Origin: Alphaproteobacteria bacterium
GTDB taxonomy: Bacteria > Pseudomonadota > Alphaproteobacteria > Rhizobiales > Hyphomicrobiaceae
Reading direction: 5' to 3'
Assembly (NCBI GenBank): GCA_022600345.1
Contig: JAHZKP010000047.1
Coordinates: 18,442 to 82,441, forward strand
DNA length: 64,000 bases
Of the stretch, positions 1 to 8,622 are shown piece by piece (position 1 is the stretch's first letter; every line of letters begins with the position of its first letter). The notes beneath the pieces were generated by a model. It ran no database searches and was not told the DNA's origin. It was given only the letters and a program-made list of their open reading frames with translations. A program made the position numbers and the translations under genes.

Positions 1-351
1 GCCGGCTGCCAGCGATTGGGAGGCGGCCTGGGCCGTTCGCACATTGGCGCGGACCGAGACCCACATGCCGATGTACCCAGCCATGCCGGACAGAACGGCG
101 CCGATAACGAAGCCGATGGCGACGTAGATGCCAAGTAACAGCCAGGCGATAACAAGAATGACAGCGCCGACAATGGCAATTGTCGTGTATTGGCGGTTGA
201 GGTAGGCTTGCGCTCCCTCGCGAATGAATCCGGCGATTTCCTGCATGCGTGGATTGCCGGCATCAGATGCCATGAGGCTTTGTGTGGTGAAGATCGCATA
301 GACGATCGAGAGAACACCGCAAGCGATGATCCCCCAGAGTATCTCGTTCAT
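1..351 (-). CDS. hppA: Membrane-bound proton-translocating pyrophosphatase, N-terminal part (runs off left edge)
   Basis: This is the first 117 residues of an H+-translocating inorganic pyrophosphatase, an inner-membrane enzyme that couples PPi hydrolysis to proton export. The ATG at 351 is preceded by a good Shine-Dalgarno (GGAGGG) and the frame is open to base 1. Visible are a first membrane helix (residues 5-22), the family stretch [18 protein letters not shown] (45-62), two more hydrophobic segments (58-73 and 76-97), and [12 protein letters not shown] (99-110), which follows the second or third helix in known HppA proteins. The catalytic PPi-binding loops lie outside the window. The family assignment is from remembered sequence similarity and is strong; K+ dependence cannot be judged from this part. 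Confidence 0.93.
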   Translation of the reverse strand, partial: MNEILWGIIACGVLSIVYAIFTTQSLMASDAGNPRMQEIAGFIREGAQAYLNRQYTTIAIVGAVILVIAWLLLGIYVAIGFVIGAVLSGMAGYIGMWVSVRANVRTAQAASQSLAAG

Positions 352-553
352 TGACGTGGTCCCTCCAGGACAAGGCCTTGGGGCGGTCGCTTACAACGCA
401 TCGTTGTTGCAAGTTTCCATGGTCCCAAACCCCGTGATTTGGCTAATAAGCGCGCGGACAATGACAAATTGGTCTAACGCTGGCAACAAAGCACCTTCGT
501 TAATTCGTACAACTGGCGCTTTTTCCCGAGATTATTGAGCCGACATAGTGAAA

Positions 554-597
554 TGCCCGGAATCTGCGGCCTCAATCGAGACCGGCGATGCCGGGCA
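554..597 (-). terminator. Extended inverted repeat, possible terminator of the 642-995 gene
   Basis: TGCCCGG at 554-560 pairs with CCGGGCA at 591-597, and inside it CGG-CTC pairs with GAG-CCG around an AATC loop. Read on the minus strand it lies 45 bases past the stop of the small secreted gene and is followed by only three T, so it is a weak intrinsic terminator or just a stable 3' hairpin. Confidence 0.45.
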
Positions 598-641
598 CGC
601 GAATCTTGCGGTGGTAATTGATTATTCGTGCTGCAACTGCG

Positions 642-995
642 TCAGCGGCGGCGACGCGAGTTACAGGGCGTAGCCTCGATGGAGCAGCCCCAGCCGGTTG
701 TATCACGGCTGCAGGCTTTCATGCGGTCGTGAGCGCGCTTGAAGTAGGCCCAATCGGTTCCGTATTCGAAGGCGGTGAATTCCTGCCAATCCTTGATAGC
801 TGCCTTCAAGGCGACCTTCTTGGTTCGTTGACCGCTGGAGTTGCCAACGTGGGTGTGGCCGTCCAAGCAGGTTTTGCGACCGACCTTCTTCCAGGAGTGG
901 ATGCCGGCCATGCCTGTGTCGTCGGCAAAGGCGGGAGTAGTAAAGGTGAAAAAGGAAGCGGCCATCGCCAAAGCAAGGGCAGACTTGAGTGCCAT
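642..995 (-). CDS. Small secreted Cys/His protein, unknown function (paralog A)
   Basis: I do not recognise this 117-residue protein. It has a signal peptide (hydrophobic core about residues 3-20, likely cleavage after PAFA at 24). The mature part has KTCLDGHTHVGNSSG, a central W..F.AFEYGTDWAYFK, and a CSRDTTGWGCSIEATPC tail, so four cysteines and two close histidines. The same spacing recurs in the next gene (1213-1575): C-x(2-3)-H-x-H, W-x2-FT-x2-EYG-x2-WA-x-F, CS...W-x-C-x3-A-x-PC. The conserved cysteines suggest two disulfides in the periplasm or outside; the H-x-H could bind metal, which is inference. The start at 995 has GAGG about 11 bases upstream. The C-terminus ends in an arginine run. 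Confidence 0.72.
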   Translation of the reverse strand: MALKSALALAMAASFFTFTTPAFADDTGMAGIHSWKKVGRKTCLDGHTHVGNSSGQRTKKVALKAAIKDWQEFTAFEYGTDWAYFKRAHDRMKACSRDTTGWGCSIEATPCNSRRRR

Positions 996-1212
996 CGTTG
1001 TTGATCCTCGACTTCAAATAAGAGTTTGAACGTGGTTAACAATGGCCGAGTCTGCTTGGGATTTCTTCTCGAAATAATGCCTCCTGGGGCTTTCAGGCAT
1101 GTCGCGCTGCAAAATCGTCACAGGTTATGATTTGATGCCGGGGGACGTGCAAAAAACCTCCCCCCGCCACCGTCGACTTGAGCAAATTATTTCACGGAAC
1201 TCCTGACTTGCG

Positions 1213-1575
1213 TCAGCGTTTGCAGGGGCGAGCCTTCACATTGCAACTCCAGGCCTCGCCGCGGTTGGTTGCAACGGGAGAGCAATCGAAATTTTTGGCT
1301 GCCGCAATGCGGAAATCGGCCCACCTGTCTCCGTATTCCAAGCGGGTGAACCCGGCCCAGGATTTGACCGCGACCTGTTTGGCCTTGCGAAGGGTCGGCC
1401 AGGCGCCGGTCTGGCCGTAATGATCATGATCGGCCATGCAAAGGCGGCCGTTTTCAATGTGGAGTTTGTGGATGCCTGCCAAGCCTTCGCTTCCGCGAGA
1501 TGGATTGGCGGATGCGGAATAAGGTGCTGCGGCGACTGCGGCTGCGATTGCGATGGATGCTAAGACTACGCGCAT
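1213..1575 (-). CDS. Small secreted Cys/His protein, unknown function (paralog B)
   Basis: This is a second member of the family described at 642-995, about 120 residues from the ATG at 1575. I prefer 1575 over the upstream ATG at 1647 because it gives a normal signal peptide (MRVVLASIAIAAAVAAA..ASA) and because 1617-1642 is a terminator for lpxL. Mature features: GRLCMADHDHYGQTG, W.GFTRLEYGDRWADF and a C-terminal DCS...AWSCNVKARPCKR. Identity to paralog A lies in the cysteines, the D-H/H-x-H motif and the EYG..WA.F core, while linkers differ, so the duplication is old. GAGGG lies upstream. The function is unknown. Confidence 0.75.
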   Translation of the reverse strand: MRVVLASIAIAAAVAAAPYSASANPSRGSEGLAGIHKLHIENGRLCMADHDHYGQTGAWPTLRKAKQVAVKSWAGFTRLEYGDRWADFRIAAAKNFDCSPVATNRGEAWSCNVKARPCKR

Positions 1576-1616
1576 CAAATGGTACTTACCCTCTACTCGG
1601 CTACTAACAACGACAA

Positions 1617-1642
1617 CAAAAAACGGCTGTGCAAACGCAGCC
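1617..1642 (-). terminator. Rho-independent terminator after the LpxL-like gene
   Basis: Read on the minus strand, GGCTG ... CAGCC (1642-1625) is followed by GTTTTTTG (1624-1617). It lies about 80 bases past the stop at 1724 and ends the acyltransferase transcript before the small secreted gene. Confidence 0.7.
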
Positions 1643-1723
1643 ATCAACTTGCGGCCGATAGAATCGGAAGAGGGTTAGTATCGGGTTAACGGACGTTCGG
1701 TAGGCGGTTGGTTTTCTAGCCGG

Positions 1724-2638
1724 TCAGCTCCAGCGGCGGTTCGACCACATCCATTGGTCGGGGTTCTCACGGATCCACTTCTCGAAGGTCTGCTGCATCT
1801 CGTTCATGATCCACTGAATGTCGGCGGATTGATTGGCCGTGCGAGGCGCGCGCAATTCGTGCAGTTCAATTTCAAAGCGGCTGGAGGTGCCGATGCGGCG
1901 GCAGCGCGACAACCATATGCGGGCGCCGACCCGGCGGGCAATCATGGCGCCAATTGCCTGGGTTTTTGCGGGTTTGCCAAAAAATTCGATCGGAATGCCT
2001 GTGCGATCGTAGAGGTCGCAGACCATGCCCAACCGTCCGCCTTTTCGGACGTAGTCGGTAATGATGCGGGCGGTCTTGCGGTCGTCTCCATGGTCACCGA
2101 CTTTACCGCGCCCAAACAGGCCGCCTGGATACAAGTCCTTGCGTTGGTCGCGAAGGTACTGGTCGACATAAGGGTTGGTGACTGAGCGATAAATGGCGGC
2201 AGGATTGGCGCCCGACACGGCCAATGGCCAGATGGCAAGTTCCCAGTTGCCCATATGGAGGGAGATGCCGATGGCGGAGCCCAGTTTGCTCTTGTAGCGC
2301 TCAAACATCGCCTTGGGCTTGATTGTCATCCTGGCCGGATCGGAAATGATGCGGTCAATCTGCATGGTTTCGGCCATGACCCGGCCGAGGTTTTCCCAGT
2401 GCTTGCGGCGAATTTCGTTGAGTTCTTGTTCCGGCTTGTCGGGGAAGGCTATGCGCAGGTTGTCAAGGGCGCGTTGATGGCGCTTGGGGTTGAGGACAGG
2501 CGCCAGCCTCGACCACGTCCAGGCCGACATGGCGGTTGCAGTTTCCAGGGGAAAGGCGCGCACGGCGGCAATAGCTATGCGAAGGGCATAATATTCCAGC
2601 TTGAAGCGAAGATCGCTTAGTCGCGAAGACGTAGACAT
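1724..2638 (-). CDS. LpxL/HtrB-family lipid A acyltransferase
   Basis: This 304-residue protein belongs to the late lipid A acyltransferases (LpxL/LpxM, HtrB superfamily), which add a secondary acyl chain to Kdo2-lipid IVA on the inner face of the cytoplasmic membrane. The catalytic H-x4-E is H128-MGNW-E133. Other family marks are NL..AFP near 60-66, the block AIYR..TNPYVDQ, RKGG..GMVCDLY near 205 and a C-terminal ENPDQWMWSNRRW. A hydrophobic N-terminal stretch (about 16-30) suits a membrane anchor. Which secondary chain it adds cannot be decided here: alphaproteobacteria also have very-long-chain transferases (LpxXL) in this superfamily. An intrinsic terminator follows. Confidence 0.9.
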   Translation of the reverse strand: MSTSSRLSDLRFKLEYYALRIAIAAVRAFPLETATAMSAWTWSRLAPVLNPKRHQRALDNLRIAFPDKPEQELNEIRRKHWENLGRVMAETMQIDRIISDPARMTIKPKAMFERYKSKLGSAIGISLHMGNWELAIWPLAVSGANPAAIYRSVTNPYVDQYLRDQRKDLYPGGLFGRGKVGDHGDDRKTARIITDYVRKGGRLGMVCDLYDRTGIPIEFFGKPAKTQAIGAMIARRVGARIWLSRCRRIGTSSRFEIELHELRAPRTANQSADIQWIMNEMQQTFEKWIRENPDQWMWSNRRWS

Positions 2639-2750
2639 GGCTATCGGGTGGTCTCGATCGTGCGGGCTTTTGATGGTGGCTGGGAATTGGCGGTGGTGGG
2701 GCGCAAGAGGGCGGCTGGATTCGAGTCTCTTACTTGTGCGGACACAGCGT

Positions 2751-4007
2751 TTACAGATTCATAGGGCGCTCGGCAATCGGCAAACCGTATCGTGGTGGTG
2801 TTAAAGGTGCTGCCTGCATCAAGGGTGGCAGGTCCCGGGGTGGGGCCATGCCAAGGCGCATTGCCGCTTGGCGCAAGGGTGCGAAGGCGTTGATGGCGTG
2901 AAGGCTGGCGCCGCGGGCCAGATGAACGGGGAGGAATTCCGAAAGCAATGCTTCGTTCATCGTTCGCACGGCGAAGCTGCGTTCGCTGGCATCGCGGCTG
3001 CGGCGGGTGCCGTATGATATAAGGAGCGCCTCGCTGCCGATATCTGCGCCGGCGCTGGCCGCGTTGCCGACCAATTCGGCGAGATCTGCCACGTCTCGTA
3101 AGCTGAGGTTCAGGCCCTGGGCGCCGATCGGGGGCATGGCGTGGGCGGATTCGCCGACAAGGGCGATGCGGTTCTGGCCCATGCTTGAGGCCGACATATG
3201 AGATAAGGGAAAAGAGGCGCGGGGGCCGGGGTTTGACAGGTCTCCGAGCAAACCCTGCAGGTTGGTTTCTAGGGTGTGCAGGAAGGTTGCATCGTCTAGG
3301 CCCAGCAGGCGCTGGGCGACGTCAGGGCGTTCGACCCAGACCAGGCTGGAGTGGTTTTCGGGCATGGGGACGACGGTCAGGGGGCCGGCTTTTCGATGGA
3401 ACTCGGTTGATATGCCGTGATGGGGTCGCGAGTGGGCGAACGTGCAGGTGACGGCGACTTGGTTGCAATTGGTCGTGGTTGCGGTGATGCCGGCGGCCTG
3501 GCGGGTGATGGAATTGCGACCGTCCGAAGCCAAGACGAGCGAAGCTCGATATGAGTTGCCTTCGGCGGTGATGATCTCAACGTGGTCTTTGTCAGGTGAG
3601 ATGGTGCGGGCGCCATTGCTTTCGATGATGGTCAGGTTTTCAGCTCTTTGTGCAGCTTGCCTGAGGGCTGTGACCAGGGGCCCCTGGGGAATGTTGTAGC
3701 CAAATTGGGCTGAACCGATCTCGGTGGCGTTGAAGGTGACTTGGGGTGCTCGGAATAGCCCGCCGGTGTCGTCGATCAGGCGGATGCCGGTGAGCGGGGC
3801 GCACGCTTCGGCATAGTTCTCCCAGACGCCAAGGTTTTTCAGCAGGTTAATCGACGGATTGAACAAGGCTGCGGTGCGCGTGTCGGGCCGGTCGCCTGCC
3901 GGGCGGTGGGGGGCTGCGATAATTGCGGTCGGTAGGCCGCATTGGGCCATGGCCAGAGCGGCGCAAAGCCCGGCGGGTCCGGCTCCGATAACGGCAACAT
4001 CTGTCAT
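2751..4007 (-). CDS. UbiH/UbiF/COQ6-family FAD-dependent hydroxylase (ubiquinone biosynthesis)
   Basis: This 418-residue class A flavoprotein monooxygenase most likely hydroxylates the ring of a ubiquinone precursor. Seen: an N-terminal Rossmann FAD motif GAGPAG at 8-13; the DG motif ASDGRNS at 160-166; and the UbiH/COQ6 signature GESAHAMPPIGAQGLN at 285-300, with the usual D changed to E in G(D/E)-A-H. The full length fits the family. Alphaproteobacteria carry several such hydroxylases (UbiH, UbiF, UbiL, UbiM) that attack different ring positions, and sequence by eye does not say which this is. It is transcribed toward lpxL, with about 110 bases between them, so co-transcription is possible. 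Confidence 0.87.
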   Translation of the reverse strand: MTDVAVIGAGPAGLCAALAMAQCGLPTAIIAAPHRPAGDRPDTRTAALFNPSINLLKNLGVWENYAEACAPLTGIRLIDDTGGLFRAPQVTFNATEIGSAQFGYNIPQGPLVTALRQAAQRAENLTIIESNGARTISPDKDHVEIITAEGNSYRASLVLASDGRNSITRQAAGITATTTNCNQVAVTCTFAHSRPHHGISTEFHRKAGPLTVVPMPENHSSLVWVERPDVAQRLLGLDDATFLHTLETNLQGLLGDLSNPGPRASFPLSHMSASSMGQNRIALVGESAHAMPPIGAQGLNLSLRDVADLAELVGNAASAGADIGSEALLISYGTRRSRDASERSFAVRTMNEALLSEFLPVHLARGASLHAINAFAPLRQAAMRLGMAPPRDLPPLMQAAPLTPPRYGLPIAERPMNL

Positions 4008-4587
4008 TGGGCATCAGCCTTTATTGTCTGCATATGCTGCAAGCCTTGGGGGGTGGGCTGTGAATTCGGGGTGCTAGTGGCAGATATCAATAGCGTGAGA
4101 CAATCGACATTGGCGCATTTTCGTCAATGCGTGTGATGTCGGCTGGAACGTTTTAGTGGCCCAATTTCGATCGAGTTGGCGTGTTTTGTTGTGGATCATC
4201 TGCGCAGGTCTGCCGCACCTGGGGCGACCGATTGATTGATGGGGCACTATAAGGCTCAAAAGGCTGATAATTGCGGGCTGGATCGCGAGTGCTGCTCTAA
4301 GTCATTGCATTTCAAGCTTATTTTCTCTGCTTCCGGGTTGTGTGTCTGCGGGCGGTGAAGTTTTGTTGACTTGTGGTTGTGGCAGGTGGGTCACGTGTGA
4401 TTCGCGATCGCTGTCACAACGATGTTTGAGGTTTACCCGGGCTGATCGCTTGGGCTAACTACAAGCCAGTCAGACTGTGCGGGACATCATTGAACTGCCG
4501 TGTTGCTGACTAGCGGTGAATTAGTTCGCGGTGTTCAGTCCCGTAGGGACGAGTACCTATTTGGTAAGTTAAGAGGAGAAGTTCAGT
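4008..4587. other. Long divergent spacer between ubiH-like gene and first porin
   Basis: These 580 bases hold no convincing gene. They must contain the divergent promoters of the UbiH-like gene and the first porin. A small hairpin (GTCCC-GTA-GGGAC, about 4540-4552) lies in the probable porin leader, followed by a strong Shine-Dalgarno AAGAGGAGAA about 8 bases before the porin ATG. I could not place a -35/-10 pair with confidence. Confidence 0.4.
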
Positions 4588-5796
4588 ATGTACGGGGGAC
4601 TCTTCAAGTCGACCAGCGTGTTCGCGGTAGCCGCGGCTGCAGGTCTTGCTTTCGGTGGCTTGTCCGCCAAAGCAGCAGATCTGGGCGGCGATTGCTGCGC
4701 TGATCTGGAAGAGCGCGTTGCAGAACTCGAAGCCACCACGGCTCGTAAAGGCAACCGCAAAGTTTCGCTTACGGTTTATGGCCAGGTCACCAGCGCGGTG
4801 ATGTGGTGGGATGCCGATGACGGTCTCGTCAATGGCGTTGACGAAAGCAACACCTACGTTGTCGACCCACAGACTTCGGGTACGCGCTTCGGTTTCAAGG
4901 GTAAAGCGAAGATCACATCCGATGTGTCGGCTGGTTACCGCATTGAACTGCAGTATCAGCAGGCCGATGCCACCCGGGTTCGCGTCAACAACGACGAAGG
5001 CCAGCACATCCCTGAATTCCGTCAGGCTCACTGGTGGTTGAAGAGCAAGACCCTGGGTAAAATCCGCGTCGGTCAGGCCGACATGGCTAACTCGGGCATC
5101 GCGGAAATCAACGTCGCCAACTCCAGCATCGCTGACGGCATGTCATCGTCGCAGGCCGGTGCATCGATCATCCGGAACGATCTGCGTGGCCCAGGGCTTA
5201 CCAACTTCGAGCATAACCGCCAGAACGTCGTGCGCTACGACACACCAACGGTTGCCGGATTTATCCTGAGTGCTGCTTGGGGCGAAGATGACATCTGGGA
5301 TGTCGCGCTTCGTTACGCTGGCGAACTGGGTGGCTTCAAGATCGCCGCCGGTATCGCTTACGGCGAAAATACCGATAGCAACAATGGTGCCGGCGGCGCT
5401 GCTGACCCCGCAATCGAGACCATCAACGGCGGTATCTCGGTCAAGCATGTCGCAACCGGTCTGTTTGCAACGGCGAACGCCGGTCAACGTGATCGCGGCA
5501 GACGCTTCCTTGGTAACGGTCGTCTGGAGCAGGAAGAGGAATTCTGGTTCGTCAACGCTGGTATCGAGCAGAAGTGGTCGACGCTGGGTAAAACCACCAT
5601 CTTCGGTATGGGTGGTGAGTTCGACGACCAGGACTACACATCTGCCCAGTACTACGGTGGTGGTATCGTCCAGAAGATCGACGCTGCTGCGATGGACCTG
5701 TTCATCTCGTATCGTCACTACGACATCGACGATGGCGCCGGTAACGACGACATCGAGTTCGACACGGTTGTCGGTGGCGGTCGCATCAAGTTCTGA
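4588..5796 (+). CDS. Outer-membrane porin, Rhizobiales type (porin 1)
   Basis: This is a 402-residue beta-barrel porin of the Rhizobiales 'porin type 2' family, allowing passive uptake across the outer membrane. Seen: a signal peptide (residues 1-29, ..AKA|ADLGG), then a mature N-terminus ADLGGDCCADLEERVAELE with a CC pair and a short coiled-coil-like stretch, the first strand KVSLTVYGQV, SGTRFGFKGKA, KTLGKIRVGQAD and a C-terminal Phe (GGGRIKF) as in outer-membrane barrels needing the BAM complex. Codon choice is strongly biased, as expected of a highly expressed gene, and an intrinsic terminator follows. A close paralog lies at 6691-7845; they differ mainly in loop segments, for example a longer insert near residues 305-315 here. 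Confidence 0.93.
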   Translation: MYGGLFKSTSVFAVAAAAGLAFGGLSAKAADLGGDCCADLEERVAELEATTARKGNRKVSLTVYGQVTSAVMWWDADDGLVNGVDESNTYVVDPQTSGTRFGFKGKAKITSDVSAGYRIELQYQQADATRVRVNNDEGQHIPEFRQAHWWLKSKTLGKIRVGQADMANSGIAEINVANSSIADGMSSSQAGASIIRNDLRGPGLTNFEHNRQNVVRYDTPTVAGFILSAAWGEDDIWDVALRYAGELGGFKIAAGIAYGENTDSNNGAGGAADPAIETINGGISVKHVATGLFATANAGQRDRGRRFLGNGRLEQEEEFWFVNAGIEQKWSTLGKTTIFGMGGEFDDQDYTSAQYYGGGIVQKIDAAAMDLFISYRHYDIDDGAGNDDIEFDTVVGGGRIKF

Positions 5797-5826
5797 TGAA
5801 CTGATCTAGCTGGCAATGAGAATTGA

Positions 5827-5854
5827 GGGCTGCTCTCCGGAGCGGCCCTTTTTT
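5827..5854 (+). terminator. Rho-independent terminator of porin 1
   Basis: GGGCTGCTC (5827-5835) pairs with GAGCGGCCC (5840-5848) around a TCCG loop, with one G-T wobble, and is followed by TTTTTT. It starts 31 bases past the porin stop. Confidence 0.9.
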
Positions 5855-5890
5855 CGTTTTGATAGGGCGGTTTGTCGGTTCGCTGGGTTG

Positions 5891-5925
5891 GTGAGTAGTG
5901 AGTAGTGAGTAGTGAGTAGTGAGTA
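5891..5925. repeat. Heptanucleotide tandem repeat, five exact GTGAGTA units
   Basis: Five perfect head-to-tail copies of GTGAGTA, followed by a partial copy (GTG), lie 37 bases past the terminator of porin 1 and about 760 bases before porin 2. No gene reads through it that I can support. Confidence 0.95.
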
Positions 5926-6690
5926 GTGCATGGTGAGGAGTGTAGTGGTGCGTATGGAGGAGGGGTTGGATTTCAGGGGCGGTGACGCAGCCTCTTTGCC
6001 GGATACGGGGAAGAGTGTGGCTGAACTGGCGAGGGGGCTGATTGCAGATCGGGGTTGTTATGGCGCCGGGTATTATGCTGGAAATTCGCCGCGTCCAACC
6101 GGCAGGTTCTTTTCGGTCCTAGCCGTGAACCGCTCTGAGATGGGCTGTGGACTTTGCATATTTTGAGTATCGCGGAGCGAATTCGTCTGTTTGTCTAGGG
6201 GCTGCCGATTCGATTTTTGCGGCCAAAAGGGCGCTTGTTTGGATTGGGAGAGCGCTGAAAAGGTTTCCAAATTCTTACCGGCCAGGGGCTCGAGTGTGTC
6301 AAATGGTGCAGTTTTGACCCCGTGAGACCGCATTTTGTGGCGAACTGGCCACTAAGCTCCTCCAAAGCTGTGAGAGTTCCCGTAGATCTATTTGCCAAGC
6401 CAGGGTGAAACGATAGCTTCTCCCCAACAGCCGCTGAGTCGCCTGCCTATTCGTTTTGGTTTGGGGCTGCTCGCTATCGAATGTTCGGTGCGTGCCAGAA
6501 GCGGTTTTCAGTTTCAGTTCAGTTACCCTAGTTGTGTTGGTTGCGTCGGGCGTAGGTGCCTTTGAATGCGGGCGATCGCGGATTCCTTCGCGTTGGTCTG
6601 GATCCAAATGCGCTTCGTGACCGGGTGTGCGCGCTTGAGCTGTGCCTCGGCTTTTAAATGTCAAACTGACCAATGGATTTGGGGGACTTT
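5926..6690. other. Gene-poor spacer between the two porins
   Basis: About 765 bases without a supportable gene. Short open frames exist on both strands (for example 5930-6166 plus and 6299-6673 minus) but have no start signals, no recognisable family and atypical composition. The region should contain the promoter and a long leader for porin 2; the last bases before its ATG hold the GGGGGA Shine-Dalgarno. Confidence 0.4.
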
Positions 6691-7845
6691 ATGAAGAGGA
6701 TCTCACTGGTCGCCATGACCGCAGTGGCCGGGCTGTTCTCATCGAACGTGCTCGCGGCTGACCTGGGTGGCGATTGCTGCGCTGATCTCGAAGAGCGCAT
6801 TGCAGAACTCGAAGCTACGACCGCCCGCAAGGGTAACCGCAAAGTTAGCTTGACCATCTATGGTCAGGTGACTTCCGGCGTCATGTACTGGAATGCTGAT
6901 GGCAATGGCGTTGACGAAAGCAACGTCTACGTTGTCGATCCGCAGACCTCAGGTACGCGCTTTGGCTTCAAGGGTAGTGCTGCCATCAACTCCGAATGGA
7001 GCGCTGGTTACCACATTGAACTTCAGTTCCAGCAGGCTGACGCAACCCGCGTTCGCGTGGACAATGACGAAGGTCAGGACATTCCTGAGTTCCGTCAGGC
7101 TCACTGGTGGTTGAAGAGTAAGCGTCTGGGTAAGATCCGGGTCGGCCAGGCCGATCAGGCCAACTCGGGCATTGCTGAAATCAGCGTTGCAAACGAACTG
7201 ATCGCCGATGCGATGTCTTCCTCGCATGCTGGCGGTTCCATTATTCGCAACGACCTTGCTGGTCCGGCGATCACGAACTTCGAGTTCAACCGCCAGAACA
7301 TCGTTCGCTACGATACGCCAACGATTGCAGGCTTCCTGTTCTCGGCATCCTGGGGTGAAGACGACGTTTGGTCGGTGGCTCTGCGCTATGCTGGCGAATT
7401 CGGTGGCTTCAAGGTTGCGACTGGTATCGCCTACGGTGAGAACACGGATTCAAGCAACGGTGCTGCCGGTGCAGCTGATCCGGTCATTGAGATTGTGAAC
7501 GGAAGCTTGTCGATCAAGCACATGCCAACGGGTCTATTCTCGACGGCATCTGCTGGTCAGCGTGACCGTGCCGGTTTCGCAACCGAAGAGACTTTCTACC
7601 ACGTCAGTGCCGGTCTTGAGCGCAAGTTCTTTGCTTTGGGTAAGACCACGCTGTTCGGTATGGTTGGCGAGTACGAAGACCAGAGCTTTGAATCGGCTCA
7701 GTACTGGGGTCTGGGTGCTGTGCAGAAGATCGATGCGGCTGCGATGGACATGTTCATCTCGTGGCGCAACTACGACATCGATAGCGGCACCGGCATCGAA
7801 TCGGACTTCGACGTTGTCCTGGGTGGCGCACGCGTCAAGTTCTGA
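6691..7845 (+). CDS. Outer-membrane porin, Rhizobiales type (porin 2)
   Basis: This 384-residue porin is a close paralog of the one at 4588-5796, sharing the mature start ADLGGDCCADLEER, the strands KVSLTIYGQVTSGVMYW and KRLGKIRVGQAD, and a C-terminal ARVKF. I chose the ATG at 6691 because GGGGGA stands 5-6 bases before it and it yields a standard 22-residue signal peptide (MKRISLVAMTAVAGLF..VLA). The upstream in-frame ATG at 6673 has no Shine-Dalgarno, although porin 1 shows similar bases there, so 6673 remains possible. The two proteins are nearly identical in many strands and differ in a few extracellular-loop-like stretches, the usual pattern for duplicated porins. A perfect terminator follows. 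Confidence 0.93.
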   Translation: MKRISLVAMTAVAGLFSSNVLAADLGGDCCADLEERIAELEATTARKGNRKVSLTIYGQVTSGVMYWNADGNGVDESNVYVVDPQTSGTRFGFKGSAAINSEWSAGYHIELQFQQADATRVRVDNDEGQDIPEFRQAHWWLKSKRLGKIRVGQADQANSGIAEISVANELIADAMSSSHAGGSIIRNDLAGPAITNFEFNRQNIVRYDTPTIAGFLFSASWGEDDVWSVALRYAGEFGGFKVATGIAYGENTDSSNGAAGAADPVIEIVNGSLSIKHMPTGLFSTASAGQRDRAGFATEETFYHVSAGLERKFFALGKTTLFGMVGEYEDQSFESAQYWGLGAVQKIDAAAMDMFISWRNYDIDSGTGIESDFDVVLGGARVKF

Positions 7846-7872
7846 TCTCGGGAACTGCTAGGACTAAGATTA

Positions 7873-7898
7873 GGGGCCGCCGGGTGCGGCCCCTTTTT
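7873..7898 (+). terminator. Rho-independent terminator of porin 2
   Basis: GGGGCCGC (7873-7880), loop CGGGT, then GCGGCCCC (7886-7893), a perfect 8-bp stem followed by TTTTT. Confidence 0.95.
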
Positions 7899-8140
7899 CA
7901 TGGGCGGCCGGTGGTTATGCTCGATTGGTATTTTAACGGACTGCGAGGTTGGCCTGAGAGTCGTTTGCGGCGGGCCGTCGCGCTAAGTGTGCTCGCACTG
8001 CAACATGGCAGGCGTATCACACTGGATTCAAGAAACGTTCACTCGGGCTTAACCAGGGTGGAAACATGCTTGTTTTTGTTACAGGTCGGTCGCATCTTTC
8101 TAATCAAAGACAGGGCCTTTTTTCGCGGGGCGTATGGAAT

Positions 8141-8527
8141 ATGAGATTTTTGAGGTTCGTAGGCTTGGTATGCGCGGTGGCTTTTGCCAGCGGCCAGGCG
8201 CTTGCGTTCCAGGAACAGCAGGCGGGTGGCGGTGCTGCACCAGCTAAAAGCCCGGCGCCGGGGATTGTGATCGATAATTCCGGGGCGCCAGAGGGGGCTG
8301 GTGCTGGTGTCAACTTCGGTGATGTTCCGCCGGCGGGACGGGACGCTGGAACCAAGGTGTTCATCCCAGGGCTTGGGTTGCTAGGCGTTCTACCGAAGAT
8401 GGATTTTGGCTTGGAGCTGCTTTACGGGGCAGCCGAAACGCCGGTTCAAGCAACCGAGCCTAGCGACTTGCAGTTGCCAACCGAGGACGACCTGATGATC
8501 CGCGGCACGGTCAAGCACCGGTTTTGA
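8141..8527 (+). CDS. Small exported protein of unknown function
   Basis: I do not recognise this 128-residue protein. The ATG at 8141 gives a clear signal peptide (MRFLRFVGLVCAVAFASGQALA). The mature part is low in complexity at first (AGGGAAPAKSPAPG), then has GLGLLGVLPKMDFGLELLYG and ends DDLMIRGTVKHRF. The alternating hydrophobic C-terminal strand ending in Phe resembles the last strand of outer-membrane proteins and mirrors the porin ends just upstream, so an outer-membrane location is possible; that is inference. Upstream in-frame starts (8066) would spoil the signal peptide. A terminator follows at 8591-8622. It is too short to form a usual barrel alone. Confidence 0.7.
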   Translation: MRFLRFVGLVCAVAFASGQALAFQEQQAGGGAAPAKSPAPGIVIDNSGAPEGAGAGVNFGDVPPAGRDAGTKVFIPGLGLLGVLPKMDFGLELLYGAAETPVQATEPSDLQLPTEDDLMIRGTVKHRF

Positions 8528-8590
8528 TCGCGGGCGGTTCAAGCCGCTATTAGGGCGGTGGGCAGCTAATACATGCAATGGACTTTCGAG

Positions 8591-8622
8591 CAGGCGTCGG
8601 GCATATCCGGTGCCTGTTTTTT
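8591..8622 (+). terminator. Rho-independent terminator of the small exported protein
   Basis: CAGGC-GT-CGG (8591-8600) pairs with CCG-GT-GCCTG (8607-8616) around GCATAT, followed by TTTTTT. It sits 64 bases past the stop at 8527. Confidence 0.8.

Noticed and set aside
5930..6166. 78-codon open frame after the heptamer repeat
   Set aside because: Starts in GTG-rich repeat sequence; no Shine-Dalgarno, no family, odd composition.
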